Shown piece after piece: positions 1 to 9,749 of a stretch of 64,000 nucleotides of DNA (within the stretch, counting starts at the first letter, position 1; each line of letters starts with the position of its first letter). The stretch is from the NCBI GenBank assembly GCA_032209605.1, contig JASFXZ010000013.1:9817901-9881900 (forward strand), written 5' to 3'. The notes under the pieces were generated by a model. The model was given only the letters and a program-made list of their open reading frames with translations, ran no database searches and was not told where the DNA came from. Both the position numbers and the translations under genes were made by a program. This DNA comes from Mactromeris polynyma (taxonomy: Eukaryota > Mollusca > Bivalvia > Venerida > Mactridae).

Positions 1-26
1 TGAACCATTTTAACCGATTCACTTAC

Positions 27-310
27 CTGTTATTATTGCGCCACTTCCGGAAAAAAGTGGTTTTCGTATTAAGGCGATGATCTACCGAACAACTAAAAAG
101 AGAATTGACATCTATATTCAAGTTGCAACTATTCCAGCTATTGACGCAAATGTAGGCTCCAGGCGGACTCCTGGGTAGAACTATCGTCCTTCCGCTAGCA
201 AGCTGGATGGCTTTCTCACTTACAAATTCTACACTGAGGTTGGATTCGAAACCGAAGCGATGCAAAACAATGGGTTTGATGTCGGCGACCATAACCACTC
301 CACCACGGTG
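27..310 (-). CDS. Possible exon of an unidentified gene
   Basis: A non-repetitive minus-strand frame runs from about 310 to an excellent splice donor (ACAG then GTAAGT) at 27/26. It includes MVADIKPIVLHRFGF, GRTIVLPRSPPGAYICVNSW and CSVDHRLNTKTTFF. An acceptor-like CAGTTATAG lies at about 311-319, without a good pyrimidine tract. There is no signal peptide and I recognise no domain. It lies downstream of the gene B stop, so it would belong to another gene continuing past the left edge. The donor and the open frame are seen; that it is an exon is a guess. Confidence 0.3.
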
Positions 311-319
311 GCTCTATAA

Positions 320-1120
320 CTGGGCATCATATAAGCAATGTATGCCATTGTTTAAAGGAGAGGGGCACATGTACTAGTTTTCTATCACGTCGGTTAAAGG
401 CTGGCTACACAGTAATTTTCATTTGACAGAATATTGATAAACATTTCCGTTCTTCATTAGGTTCTTATATTATCTAGCTAATGGTATTTTGTCTAATGTT
501 GATGCATGTATGCAAGATCGTGTATGCTTTTATCGTCGTATGTACGTGTATTACTGAACGATTGTAGATCAAATCTAATCTAGGATAAGTAGAGATAACC
601 ATCGTTTTCATCTGTTTCATATTGAAATACACTGTTTATATAATGCTTATAATATTATTAGGCATACACGTTATCATGTGTAATACATGTTTTGTTTTAT
701 TTTCGCTCCAGACTGGGAGTCCCATGTCAACTTTCCAGCCGTACCTATTGGTCTGTTATTGCCAAAACATTCGCATATGTTTTATAGATACCGTGGGTCC
801 CTAACGACCCCAAAATGCAAAGAGGGAGTGATATGGAGTGTGTTTCACATGCCACAAAGTATATCTTACAGACAGGTAAGCTTACTCCTCACAACGCTTA
901 TCTCCCTTAACAGTACGCCAGCCAATGACTGCCTTCGCAAATGTCACGTGATGATGGATATTTAAGTGAACGACCGTTACACATTGGAAAATAAGGTCTT
1001 CATTTGTTGTGTCAAATTAGTTTTTTTCATTTACCTACCTGCATTTGCCTTAATGATGTTATTTCCAGAAAATGTCACATGTGACGTCACCATGTACAGA
1101 CAGTAATGCTCTTATGTATA
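320..1120. other. No feature recognised
   Basis: Non-repetitive, AT-rich sequence; open frames of up to 92 codons lack splice sites or domains. The same holds for 1340-2050 apart from one dispersed cgtgacaatcttctgtg motif at about 1530. Confidence 0.5.
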
Positions 1121-1134
1121 AATTCAATTATCAA

Positions 1135-1330
1135 AGGGGAGGCGAAGCTGTCGAGGCAAAGAGCGCTTGACTCCTGATACATAGGTCGTGAGTTCGAGCA
1201 CTGCGATTAGTGGGGATTAATCTTCACAATCCCTTAATTTGGCACAAGTACTGGTTAGTTATCAGGAAGCAGTCATCGAAAGAGATTAGCATAAGTGGTT
1301 AGAACTTCTTTCATAATAGATGTAAAATAA
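1135..1330 (+). mobile_element. tRNA-derived SINE
   Basis: A-box-like tgtcgaggcaaagagcgctt and B-box-like gtgagttcgagcactgc, then a body with actggttagttatcaggaag that recurs without the head at 27605-27735. Confidence 0.55.
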
Positions 1331-2053
1331 ATAAGCTTAATTTTTTGTGATGGCAGAGTTTCTGTACTCTGTAAAGGGAGACGACAGCTAATGTACTGTA
1401 AGTATCACGTCAAAATAAACTTAAAATACAGGACACAACAACTAAAATGTTGACCAGTGAGATAATAAGAATTATCATAGTTCCAGTTGAACACCTTCCT
1501 TCGTCAGAAGAGAAACAGAAAGGGAGAGAACTCGTGACAATCTTCTGTGAATCAGACCAACTTTCAGATCGGCTTTAGAACCAAAGGTGGCCTGAACAGA
1601 GATGTTCCACTGTGTTTCTATTGCAATTTAAAGATCACACATGTTATGTTTTAATAATAGTAATTTCAGTTCACATAGATACAAAGCTTTTTATGTGTGC
1701 TATTGTTACAAGCAAGGGCAATCTTGTGTTGGAGATGGAATTACATTATTGCTATTATTATTTTCCAGTTACATGCTTTCCGGAAAGTCCTTAAAAGAGA
1801 ACATGGGAATTTGAACCGTATTAAATATTACGATGGAACTCTCTCAATATTTGAAATATTTCCAGGTAATCTTCTACCATTTATTGTTCTTATTTAGCTC
1901 GTATTGCTCCTCATTGCCCTTTTCGCCATCGACTGGCTTGCGTTGCCAAGCAACAAACAAATGATTCAAAAATATTAAAAAGTGTCGATTGTTCATTCAC
2001 ATCTGATTGTATACAAATGACTGCATAAACGTGGGTTTTGAATAAGTTATATA

Positions 2054-2291
2054 TAAGCGCCGATGTACTATTTCCAACCTCTTCTTTAAGTGACATCATT
2101 TCTAGAAACTGTCACATGTGACGTCATCATGTACTGACAGTAAGCAATATTTACCCCGTATGGCAATATGGAAACGAAGTGACAATATGGAGTAATTATT
2201 GTTTCCTACTTACAAATAGTGACATCACATGTTGCGTTTTCTTGAAATAACGTCACTTACAGAAGAGGTTGTAAATCACATAGCAGCGCTC
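2054..2291. mobile_element. MITE family A, copy 1
   Basis: About 235 bases with terminal inverted repeats of the form gagcgctgctgtacgatttc ... ending agcggcgctc. Sub-terminal parts hold palindromic TGACGTCA sites on both sides. A half copy lies at 2404-2452. Confidence 0.8.
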
Positions 2292-2502
2292 AAATCACAA
2301 TGTTTACTCTTATGAGTCTAAAAGTGAATATTTGAGTATGGAGATTGCATGAAAATGTCAAATGGTCGTTGAACATTCTTTGCAGTCGATTATTTTTAGA
2401 GATTTTAAGTGACGTCACTTACAGAAGAGGTTGTAAATCCCATAGCAGCGATCGTATATACTATAGAAGAGTACAATAAATGGACTTCTAGATAACAGTT
2501 GA

Positions 2503-2640
2503 CTTACTTGCACACGATATATATGACTTGGACTATGTTGTCGTGTTGGATGTTGACGTCACATATTTCAGTCATTATGGCGGTCAGCTGACCTAAATAA
2601 TCTTCCTGGGTTACCAACCAGTACTAATGTGTGCATTCGA
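2503..2640 (-). pseudogene. Decayed duplicate of gene B sushi-like exon and its flanks
   Basis: The minus strand keeps ATAGTCCAAGTCATATATAT, then CGTGTGCAAGTAAGT, matching the end and donor of the gene B exon at 6473. The surrounding sequence (about 2400-2640) also parallels 6385-6990, including the paired protein-coding flank near 2610. The upstream two-thirds of the exon is gone. Confidence 0.6.
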
Positions 2641-3005
2641 AAGCAACTGATAACAAAGTGCGGATCCAGAAGGGGGACCGGTGTCCGCTGATATTTCAGC
2701 AAAATAGGGTTTTCCATATCTAATCCTAGATAGCTGGACCCCCTGACATAAATTACTGAACCTCCCTGTATAAATAAGAGTTGGACGACATATGAATTGT
2801 GGTGACAGAAACAGAACTAGTAATTTACAAAACATATTTTAAGCAATAGATAAAAATTAATAAAAAATATTATTTTTCTATTTTAGGCTACAGTTTATCT
2901 CCAAAGTCTCGAATGGTCAACAATTTTCGTCCAGTACAACCTTTGAACGGAAGAATTGTATATCGAAGCTTCTTACGTTAATATTTTGTAGGATCTTATG
3001 TAATA

Positions 3006-3186
3006 CAGTCGGACCTCGTTCATTCGAACCCATCGGGTCCGAAATTTTATTTCGAATAATACATGGTTTCGAATAGTCTATTTTAATTCGACTTGCATAG
3101 GAAGTACATCGGAACCTGATATTTATTTCGGATGATATCAAGTATTCGGATAGAAGGGTGTCGAATAAAAAAAGGTCCGACTGTAG
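3006..3186. mobile_element. MITE family C (CAGTCGGACCTCGTTCATTCGAA ends), copy 1
   Basis: Inverted ends cagtcggacctcgttcattc and aaaaggtccgactgta, flanked by TA; interior has ttatttcgaataatacatgg and tgatatttatttcggatgat. Confidence 0.88.
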
Positions 3187-3599
3187 TTAGTATGTATATT
3201 ACATTTAATTCAGAAATATTTCAAAATATGAAATAATCGGTATATTACACTTATTACCTGTTTATTTGAATATCTTTGTAACAAAGCACCGAGCGTTAAA
3301 AGCGAAAAAAGCCGTATCTTTTTTATTTATTTGTATGTAGATAGGCAAATTTCGCTTTTACCCAAGGTTTTATTTTCTGTACATTGAAAATAAAACCATA
3401 TAGCAAGAAAACACTGGGAAACGTATATTCAAGTCAAAGAGGAATCAACTACAAATCTGTTATAACGGTAACTGTACTTTATAATCTGATTTATTGACTT
3501 CAAACGATTGGTTTGATATAACAGTCTGTTTGTAAACGACTTTTATCGACACATTCTGGATGAATGTACAATTCAACGTAAGCAAAACACAATGTTTCT

Positions 3600-3870
3600 C
3601 ACAAAGCCAGACTCAGGTAGAGGCTAAAAGGGGGTAGTTTTGATGGGCGTAGATTCCTATGGGCCGTGTAGGACAAGGCCTTCATTCTACGTTTTTTCGA
3701 AAAATTGTAAAAAATAAATGGCCAAAACTGCAATAAGATATTTAATGTATGATTTTAAGCATCTCTGACGATCTAACTCTACACAAATGTTTCCGGGGAA
3801 CAATATCCCTGGAACCCCCAAAAATAGGCCTACACATCAATTTTAGCTGAGCTACGCCCTTGGTTTTGGA
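3600..3870. repeat. Probable dispersed repeat ending in gctacgccc
   Basis: Non-coding block with a gggcgtag-type motif near its left side and gctgagctacgcccttgg at its right end, a form common at ends of dispersed animal repeats. The motif caggggcgtagccag also occurs at 6228-6242. Confidence 0.35.
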
Positions 3871-3926
3871 GAAGGCTGACCTTTATACCAAACGGACAAT
3901 ATCTGACACAATATCTCATTGTGAAA

Positions 3927-3932
3927 TTTATT
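3927..3932 (-). terminator. Polyadenylation signal of gene B
   Basis: AATAAA on the minus strand, about 90 bases after the gene B stop codon, with no closer alternative. Confidence 0.55.
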
Positions 3933-4022
3933 CCAGATTTTCGAAAATATACATACATACACGATAATCAAACTGGACAATACTGCTATCGTGTAAATGC
4001 GTTAGTTAACTACACATCTGTT

Positions 4023-4306
4023 TTACAAACTGCAAGTTTTTACACCCGATTTGTATCCCCTGCTTTTTATGTACATGATTTCCTTTCCACCATGCAGTGT
4101 ACACATGTAATCCTCATGACGAAAGGTGACAGCTCTACATGACGTCATCTGAGAACATAGTGACGTACATTCTATGATACTGCGTGATTTCCTCTCGTCG
4201 ATCACCTTTGACTTTATCCTGTGATCATTGCGGATGTTGTATTGAAACGCATCTGAACATGTGCCGCCATCTACAGACTCCGTATCGTCTGCCGGAAGGA
4301 TGTCGT
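4023..4306 (-). CDS. Gene B last exon: PAN/apple domain and stop
   Basis: After acceptor TATTTTTACAG the exon encodes DILPADDTESVDGGTCSDAF. A PAN/apple core follows: SIIECTSLCSQMTSC, then RAVTF, YMCTLHGG and finally VKTCSL before TAA at 4025-4023. Six cysteines are spaced as in PAN_1/apple domains, which bind proteins or carbohydrates. The phase-1 junction with the kringle exon gives Asp (G + AC). Ending three residues after the last PAN cysteine suggests a natural C-terminus. Confidence 0.85.
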
Positions 4307-7053
4307 CTGTAAAAATAATGGCCACCGTGATAATAACTGTCGGTAATATTAAGTCTCACTAATATTATATTACGAATGAAATCGTAAAGTGGAAATCTTT
4401 AACTTATGACTTTTCTAAGACAGAAATAATGAAGTGAGAATGTCATCACTGGTATTTCCCTTCCTCCATGTGCAATTCATTCACTTTATATTGTGTTCAT
4501 GTTATTTTCTCCCCACTTTCGACCTATTGCTGCCTGCTATCTTGACATTTTCCAGCCATTAACCCCTCTGTTAGTCCTCCATAATTCTCATTGTTATCCC
4601 TTATGGTCGGCCTGGCCATTCCTTGCGCCCCTGTTCCTTTACGTATATACCCTTGAACCTCCTCAAATGCCTTATGTTTTATGGATTGATGTTTTTCCGG
4701 AGGTCTGTGTGGAGAGGCACTGTCTTGTGTATGTGGCGTTCCCTGCAGCAACTTATTCTCTCTCTTTTATACCATACATTTAAAGTACAGTAAACCTCAA
4801 AAATAAGACCACCATTGGAACCCTTGAAAACTGGTCTTCTAATTGAGGTGGTTTTAATATTGAGGTTGAGTAAAGAGCAAAACAATGAAAATGGTATTGA
4901 AATTATGTTCTTAATTTTAAGTTGGTCTTGTTATTGTTGTTGTCTTTAAGTGAGGTTTTACTGAAGTGAAATAATTGTGAACAAATCTTTTACCGTCTTC
5001 GTCATCCGACTCGGTTGGAACTGTTCCACAGAAGTTATCATGCCGCGGTAAACCTGAACAGTCTGTGACGTCACAGAATTCCCATTTCTTTTCGGGGTCG
5101 GATGTTAAACACCACGGAGCACCCTTACCCCCTTCTGGATCCCTACAGAACGCATCGGCGAGCGCAATGCTTTGATCGGGGAACATGTTGGATTTCTGAA
5201 ATCTTTAAAAAATGATATAGAATTTTAGCGGGATATGTCGCATACAATCACTGGAGATTGTCACGAGTTTCCTCCCCTTTCTATATGCCTTCTATAGTAT
5301 TTTGGCTTTTATATATAGTTCAATGATTCTAACGCATTTTACACTTGACCTCTTTCGATGTTTGAAGTGAGATTACAGCCGGGGTAAGAGGTCATGTGTA
5401 AAAAGCGTCGATTCCTTGTACTACATTTTTACATATATACTATATATAGAATGTATATATAGAAGGGGAGAGAACTCGCAACAATCTCACGTGCTTGCAA
5501 TTCACTCAGTCACACAAGCACAAGGAATTATGGAAAAAAACAAACATAACTTCTAATACAAAACAAGAAGGGGGTAAACAAAAATCAGGGGAGGACACTC
5601 TGATAAACTTAAAAATTGAGTTAGGGGAGATCACTTATAGAAACGGGGTAGTATAGCAAAATCACTTCATTTCACTGATGTTAATTTCCAAACTTCTGAA
5701 TTAAGACGTATGTTAGACTTGTACATTGTGTTTCTATTAATTAATATTGAAATAAAACATTACTTGAAACGGTTGTAACACTGTCTTCACGAAAGCCTCT
5801 GTTTCTGGGGTTTGCAGATCGGCTGATAGTTTAAACACATTCTTCCATTCACATTATTTCGAAATTATTAGATGTTGTTTGAACTAGTTCGATTTGTAAA
5901 GTTTAATGTACATTCTAAATGTGACAAATGAAGACATTACCTATGTCTATGAGGATCTTGTGCGTCCCAGCGCTGGCATGGTCGACCACTGGCTGTACAG
6001 GTTCTGTGTCCGACGTACATATTAGATCGTCCGGTGACGTAGCATTCAGACACTTGCAAAATTTGTGGAATAATATTAATTCATTAACCTTTAGCAATAA
6101 GGCGCCCCCTTTGGGATCCTCGAAAACTGATTTGCTTATTGAGGCGGTTCTTAATTGACTTGACTATTGTGTTCTTCATTTTGAGATGGTCTTATTATTT
6201 AGGTAGTCTTTATGTTAGGTTTTACTGTCAGGGGCGTAGCCAGATCTGGAAGAATATGTACGCAAACAAGCAATATTTGCTCCATATCGCAATATATAAA
6301 CGAAGTGACCATATGGAATAAGAATTCCGGCTTGCAAATAGTGACATCACATGTTGCGTTTTCTTGAAATGACGTCACTTACAGAAGAGGTTGTAAATCC
6401 CAAAGCAGCAATCATATATACTATAGAAGAGTAGAGTACAAGCAATGGACTTCTAAATAATAGTTGACTTACGTGCACACGAGATAGACGGCTTGGACCA
6501 TGTACCATTCTCCTGGCATACTTCTATCGGACAATACTTTATCATCGCCTTTGGAACATCTGATAAGAGAATATCGGCATTGGATCAAAGCAGTTTAAAA
6601 ATTTTAACATTTTGTGTTTTCTTCAAAATATAGATTAAGAAAAACAGTTTGATTTCTATATGTACCGTGCAGATATTTGCATTACCATGCACGTATGAAA
6701 TAAACATTCGATAGATCGCTTTTTTGTTGTTGATAACGGAATAAATATCGATTAAATTTAACAATACATACATCACAGGTTGTTCGCCGACAGTACTTCA
6801 CTTATAAAAGGCGGTTAGTTGACCTAACCAGTGCTCCTGGATTACCAGCCAGTACAAACTTGCCCCTCCGCAAGCTCCTGGATTACCAGCCAGTACAAAC
6901 TTGCCCCTCCGCAAGCTCCTGGGTTACCAGCCAGTACAAACTTGCCCCTCCGCAAGCTCCTGGATTACCAGCCAGTACTTACCTGCTCCTCCACAAGCAA
7001 CAGACAACATCTCCACATACACACAATAGTTCAAATGACCTTTGACGTATAAT
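4023..7053 (-). CDS. Gene B: secreted sushi-like / kringle / PAN protein, 3' exons
   Basis: Five exons on the minus strand join in phase: 7053-6983 (phase 2 to 1), 6559-6473 (1 to 1), 6052-5941 (1 to 2), 5202-4994 (2 to 1) and 4306-4023 (phase 1, ends in TAA). They encode a cysteine-containing segment ending CGGAD, a sushi-like end with NGTWSKPSISC, a complete kringle and a PAN/apple domain. Kringle plus PAN is the combination found in plasminogen and HGF relatives and in many invertebrate secreted or adhesive proteins; no protease domain follows. The 5' end is less certain: a signal-peptide exon is proposed at 12011-11963, but an intermediate exon of phase 1 to 2 would be needed between it and 7053 and was not found. 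Confidence 0.82.
4490..4775 (+). mobile_element. Dispersed repeat F, plus copy
   Basis: Contains gtcggcctggccattccttg and tgtgtggagaggcactgtct. The reverse complement of the same sequence lies at 28910-29230, and parts at 39180-39400 and 55500-55715. No domain is encoded, although several frames are open. Confidence 0.75.
4788..4963. mobile_element. MITE family B (CAGTAAAACCTCA ends)
   Basis: Starts cagtaaacctcaaaaataag and ends gtgaggttttactg, inside a gene B intron. Internal aataagaccacc and ggtggtctt blocks are shared by all family copies. Ends beginning CAGT and TA at the insertion site suggest a Tc1/mariner-pogo origin (inference). Confidence 0.8.
4994..6052 (-). CDS. Gene B exons: kringle domain, split over two exons
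   Basis: Exon 6052-5941 encodes SECYVTGRSNMYVGHRTC, then TASGRPCQRWDAQDPHRH: the first half of a kringle with Y-x-G, T-x-SG-x-x-CQ-x-W and PH-x-H. Exon 5202-4994 continues RFQKSNMFPDQ, AFCRDPEGG, APWCLTSDP and WEFCDVTDC: the FPD, YCRNPD-like, PWC and W-E-F-C landmarks. All six kringle cysteines are visible. The acceptor used is AAAG at 5204-5203, because the nearer TTTCAG would break the frame. After the kringle come SGLPRHDNFCGTV and an acidic stretch before donor GTAAAA. The longer open frame seen in another frame across the first exon is a shadow. Confidence 0.9.
6083..6228. mobile_element. MITE family B, close to a kringle splice acceptor
   Basis: Left end is degenerate; right end is ttaggttttactgtcag. 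The left end is about 30 bases from the acceptor of the exon at 6052, so it is where the pyrimidine tract or branch point would be. Confidence 0.6.
6268..6412. mobile_element. MITE family A, copy 2 (truncated)
   Basis: Right part only, in the gene B intron between the sushi-like and kringle exons. Shares gacatcacatgttgcgtttt with copy 1. Confidence 0.75.
6473..6559 (-). CDS. Gene B exon: sushi-like C-terminal half
   Basis: An 87-base exon (acceptor TCTTATCAG, donor GTAAGT) encodes VPKAMIKYCPIEVCQENGTW and then SKPSISCA. The C-x-x-NG-x-W-S-x-P-x-I-x-C ending is typical of a sushi/CCP domain, but the first half of such a domain is not obvious upstream, so 'sushi-like' is used. A decayed copy of this exon exists near 2503-2545. 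Confidence 0.75.
6833..6996. repeat. 41-bp tandem repeat x4 spanning a splice donor
   Basis: Four units start at 6833, 6874, 6915 and 6956. The last contains the gene B donor (plus strand acttacct); the other three have acaaactt at the same place. The array is therefore a tandem amplification of an exon-intron boundary with decayed donors. Confidence 0.85.
6983..7053 (-). CDS. Gene B exon: cysteine-containing segment before the sushi-like part
   Basis: A 71-base exon between acceptor TTTGACTGCAG and the strong donor GTAAGT encodes LYVKGHLNYCVYVEMLSVAC and then GGA. Its end phase joins exactly to the next exon. The 5' boundary is less sure, because the open frame extends only about 12 bases further upstream before a TGA. 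The end of this exon and its donor lie in the last unit of a four-copy 41-bp repeat. Confidence 0.6.
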
Positions 7054-7144
7054 CTGCAGTCAAATTGTCACGTGCACGGAAGAACATACATCTTGTCCGG
7101 GTTTCGAACTCACTATTTCAATCGATTTGCATTTTATGATTCGT

Positions 7145-7295
7145 TCAAAACGACAGCTATCCAAAAACACTTGAACGCTTCTCTAGCAACAAAATGGCGT
7201 CCAGCAGAACATATGACATAGTTCCGCATGGACGTCATTTTGTTTAGCAAAGCTAGCACTGTCAGATCACGCTACCTATTGAAAGATAGCACATC
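7145..7295. mobile_element. Partial copy of the 56.1-kb MITE
   Basis: Shares ccgcatggacgtcattttgt and ttagcaaagctagcactgtc with 56200-56250. The plus-strand open frame here is incidental. Confidence 0.7.
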
Positions 7296-7605
7296 TATCC
7301 CACAAGACCCAGAGGTGGAGGACAGGAATTTAAACTCTTCAGACAAAATGTCATTAGCATATACGACTCATCCGGGTTTCGAACCTACCACCCCAATATT
7401 TGCAGTCGAGTTAACCGGACAGACTCGAATAAAAAACAATGATACAGTTTACGTCTCAACCAGTTTACAATTACCTCTTATCAATGATGTACATTTATAT
7501 TCTATTCTATCATTTGATGCAGATATTTCCGTACATGTCCTCCTAGGATCGTCCGAAAAAAGCTTCATCTTTGGACCATGGCAATTTCCTTTTAAATAAA
7601 AAAAA

Positions 7606-7781
7606 TGCAATGAAACCTCAATAATAAGACCACCCTTGGGACCCTTGAAAACTGGTCTTAATATTGAGGTTGTCTAATATTTAGGTTGAATAAAGGGTAA
7701 CATGGTATAAATAGACTTGAAAATTATGTTCTTTATTTTGAAGTGGTTTTATTATTGTGGTGATCTTTAAGTTTTACTGTA
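7606..7781. mobile_element. MITE family B
   Basis: Starts caatgaaacctcaataataa and ends taagttttactgta. Confidence 0.8.
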
Positions 7782-7959
7782 TGTCAGATATTGAATTGTC
7801 TGAGGCGCGTAGCAGTTCATATCTTACGTATTGGACAGGCTAGGGCCCATATTTTATCTACAATACTGCTAATAAAATAGACATGACGTCACATGTGATG
7901 TAACGTTTGAAAGGCAATTTACATTCGGATTACCTCGGCTATTTAAAAAAAAGAAATAT

Positions 7960-8150
7960 ACCTCAAAAGTAATGCTGGGGAAAAGCAGTTCCAAAATGGC
8001 GACAGAAAGTGAATGTATCTAGTCTCTGTGGAATGCATGACAGAGATCTTTACAATATTCAGATAATGTTGAATTGTGTTTCCTTGGTCAGATGTCTCTT
8101 TGAACTGCCCCAATGTAATTTTCACACTGTAGATCACAATCATTATTTCA
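7960..8150 (-). pseudogene. Possible decayed cysteine-domain exon (WSC- or PAN-like)
   Basis: After a good acceptor (GTGATCTACAG) the minus strand reads CENYIGAVQRDI, stop, then NSTLSEYCKDLCHAFHRD, stop. The spacing is reminiscent of WSC or PAN domains (Y-I-G ... E-x-C-x-x-x-C). In a neighbouring frame YIHFLSPFWNCF continues the pattern, and a donor-like GTATATTT follows. Two stops and a frame change make it non-functional if it was ever an exon. The flank next to it (about 8190-8460) is duplicated at 10610-10880. Confidence 0.25.
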
Positions 8151-8439
8151 TGAACACTTTGTTAGGTCAGTATATTAAATAATATAGGAGTTAAAAACAC
8201 AAGAGTATATACAAAGCATTGGTATGGATGGATGGAGAAAAAGTAAACAGTACTTTAATGTTGATTATATGCCATGTTCAAATGCAATCCACTGAAAACT
8301 AGCGTATTTTGCAACATAGACTAAAGAGGAGACTTCAGTTCAAAGAGATAGAATTCTTAAACATTTTGAGGGATGCACAGATTTTTTTTGTCTTCAAAAA
8401 TGAACAAATCATGAAGAATTAAATTGCATTGCAATCCCT

Positions 8440-9240
8440 TGAAAACTGACTTCCCTTGAAAATTAGGGCGAGGGGCTCTGCAAAAAATATATATTTGAGT
8501 CGGTAAGAGTGACTTCCCTTGAAAATCATCGGAGGTGACTCTGAAAAACTTAAAATATGAGTGGGTATGAGTGACTTCCCTTGAAAATCAGGGGAGGTCA
8601 CTCTGAATAAATTAAAATATGAGTCGGTAAGGATGACCTCCCTTGAAAATTAGGGGACGTCACTCTGGAAAACTTAATATTTGAGTCGGTAAGAGTGACT
8701 TCCCTTGAAAATCAGGGGAGGTGACTCTGAAAAACTTAAAATATGAGTGGGTAAGAGTGACCTCCCTTGAAAATCAGGGAAAGTCACTCTGTAAAACTTA
8801 ATATTTGAGTCTGTAAGAGTGACTTCCCTTGAAAATAAGGGGACGTCACTCTGAATAAATTAAAATATGAGTCGGTAAGGGTGACCTCCCTTGAAAATCA
8901 GGGAAAGTCACTCTGTAAAACTTAATATTTGAATCGGTAAGAGTGACTTCCCTTGAAAATAAGGGGACGTCACTCTGGAAACTTAATATTTAAGTCGGTA
9001 ACAATGACCTCCCTTGAAAATCAGGGAAAGTCACTCTGTAAAACTTAATATTTGAGTATGTAAGAGTGACTTCCCTTGAAAATAAGGGGACGTCAATCTG
9101 GAAACTTAATATTTAAGTCGGTAAGAGTGACCTCCCTTGAAAATAAGGGGACGTCACTCTGGAAAACTTAATATTTGAGTCGGTAAGAGTGACTTCCCTT
9201 GAAAATCAGGGGAGGTCACTCTGGAAATGAGTCAGGGGAG
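8440..9240. repeat. 60-bp minisatellite, about 13 copies
   Basis: Unit contains gagtgacttcccttgaaaat, cagggga-gtcactctg and taatatttgagtcggtaa, with alternating variants. Its right edge passes into ggggagatcacttata. The same junction exists in single copy at about 5585-5655, probably the ancestral arrangement. Confidence 0.9.
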
Positions 9241-9244
9241 ATCA

Positions 9245-9385
9245 CTTATAAAAACGGAGAGAACCGAAAATTGCCGAAATGTAACGGAAACTACTCAGAG
9301 ATTCCGGAAATTACCGAAAAATGCCGGAAAATATCGGAGATAACTGATAATTGCCGGAATTTATCGGAGATTTCAGACATGGGTA
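9245..9385. repeat. Short degenerate repeat of ccgaaaattgccgga type
   Basis: Irregular repeats of about 13 bases (ccgaaa, ttgccgga, tatcggaga) immediately to the right of the 60-bp array. Open on the plus strand only because the sequence is repetitive. Confidence 0.5.
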
Positions 9386-9599
9386 ATAATGACGGACGTA
9401 TCATGACCGTGCGACCACATACACGTATCATGCGGTATTCATCTCTAAAAGAAACGAACAGAAATTAGTCTAAAAAGGCACTGATAAGCTCGACGGCTGC
9501 TCCTTATACAATTAATATAAGGAAACAAACGGAGCAAGATCCGCGCGAAGCAGAAATGAGCAATACGCTTCATTGATAAGTTAACAGTTGTATATGCTT

Positions 9600-9749
9600 T
9601 TATTTATCGTCGCCACCGGTTTCCCACATGGGCGACGCCTCCGGAAGAATGTTAGTCATATTAGATTTGGAGGATAGTGCATGATACAGAAGATGCCCCA
9701 GTTCCAGAAGCACCCCTGGTTCTTTTGCGTGCTCGATGTAAAGCATCAT
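9600..9749 (-). pseudogene. Possible C-terminal coding remnant followed by AATAAA
   Basis: A minus-strand frame ends EPGVLLELGHLLYHALSSKS, NMTNILPEASPMWETGGDDK and TAA, with AATAAA overlapping the stop. The composition is protein-like and unlike the repeats around it, but the frame is under 60 codons, has no clear start or acceptor, and lies where gene B would have an intron. A retroposed gene end or transposon-protein remnant is the likeliest explanation. Confidence 0.25.

Noticed and set aside
2611..2835. 74-codon minus-strand frame
   Set aside because: Overlaps the decayed duplicate and repeat-like sequence; no domain or signals.
5915..6097. 60-codon minus-strand frame across the first kringle exon
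   Set aside because: It is in the wrong frame; the frame fixed by the neighbours' phases encodes the kringle half.
7228..7599. 123-codon plus-strand frame as a gene
   Set aside because: Its first part is a MITE fragment also present at 56.2 kb; no start context, splice sites or domain.
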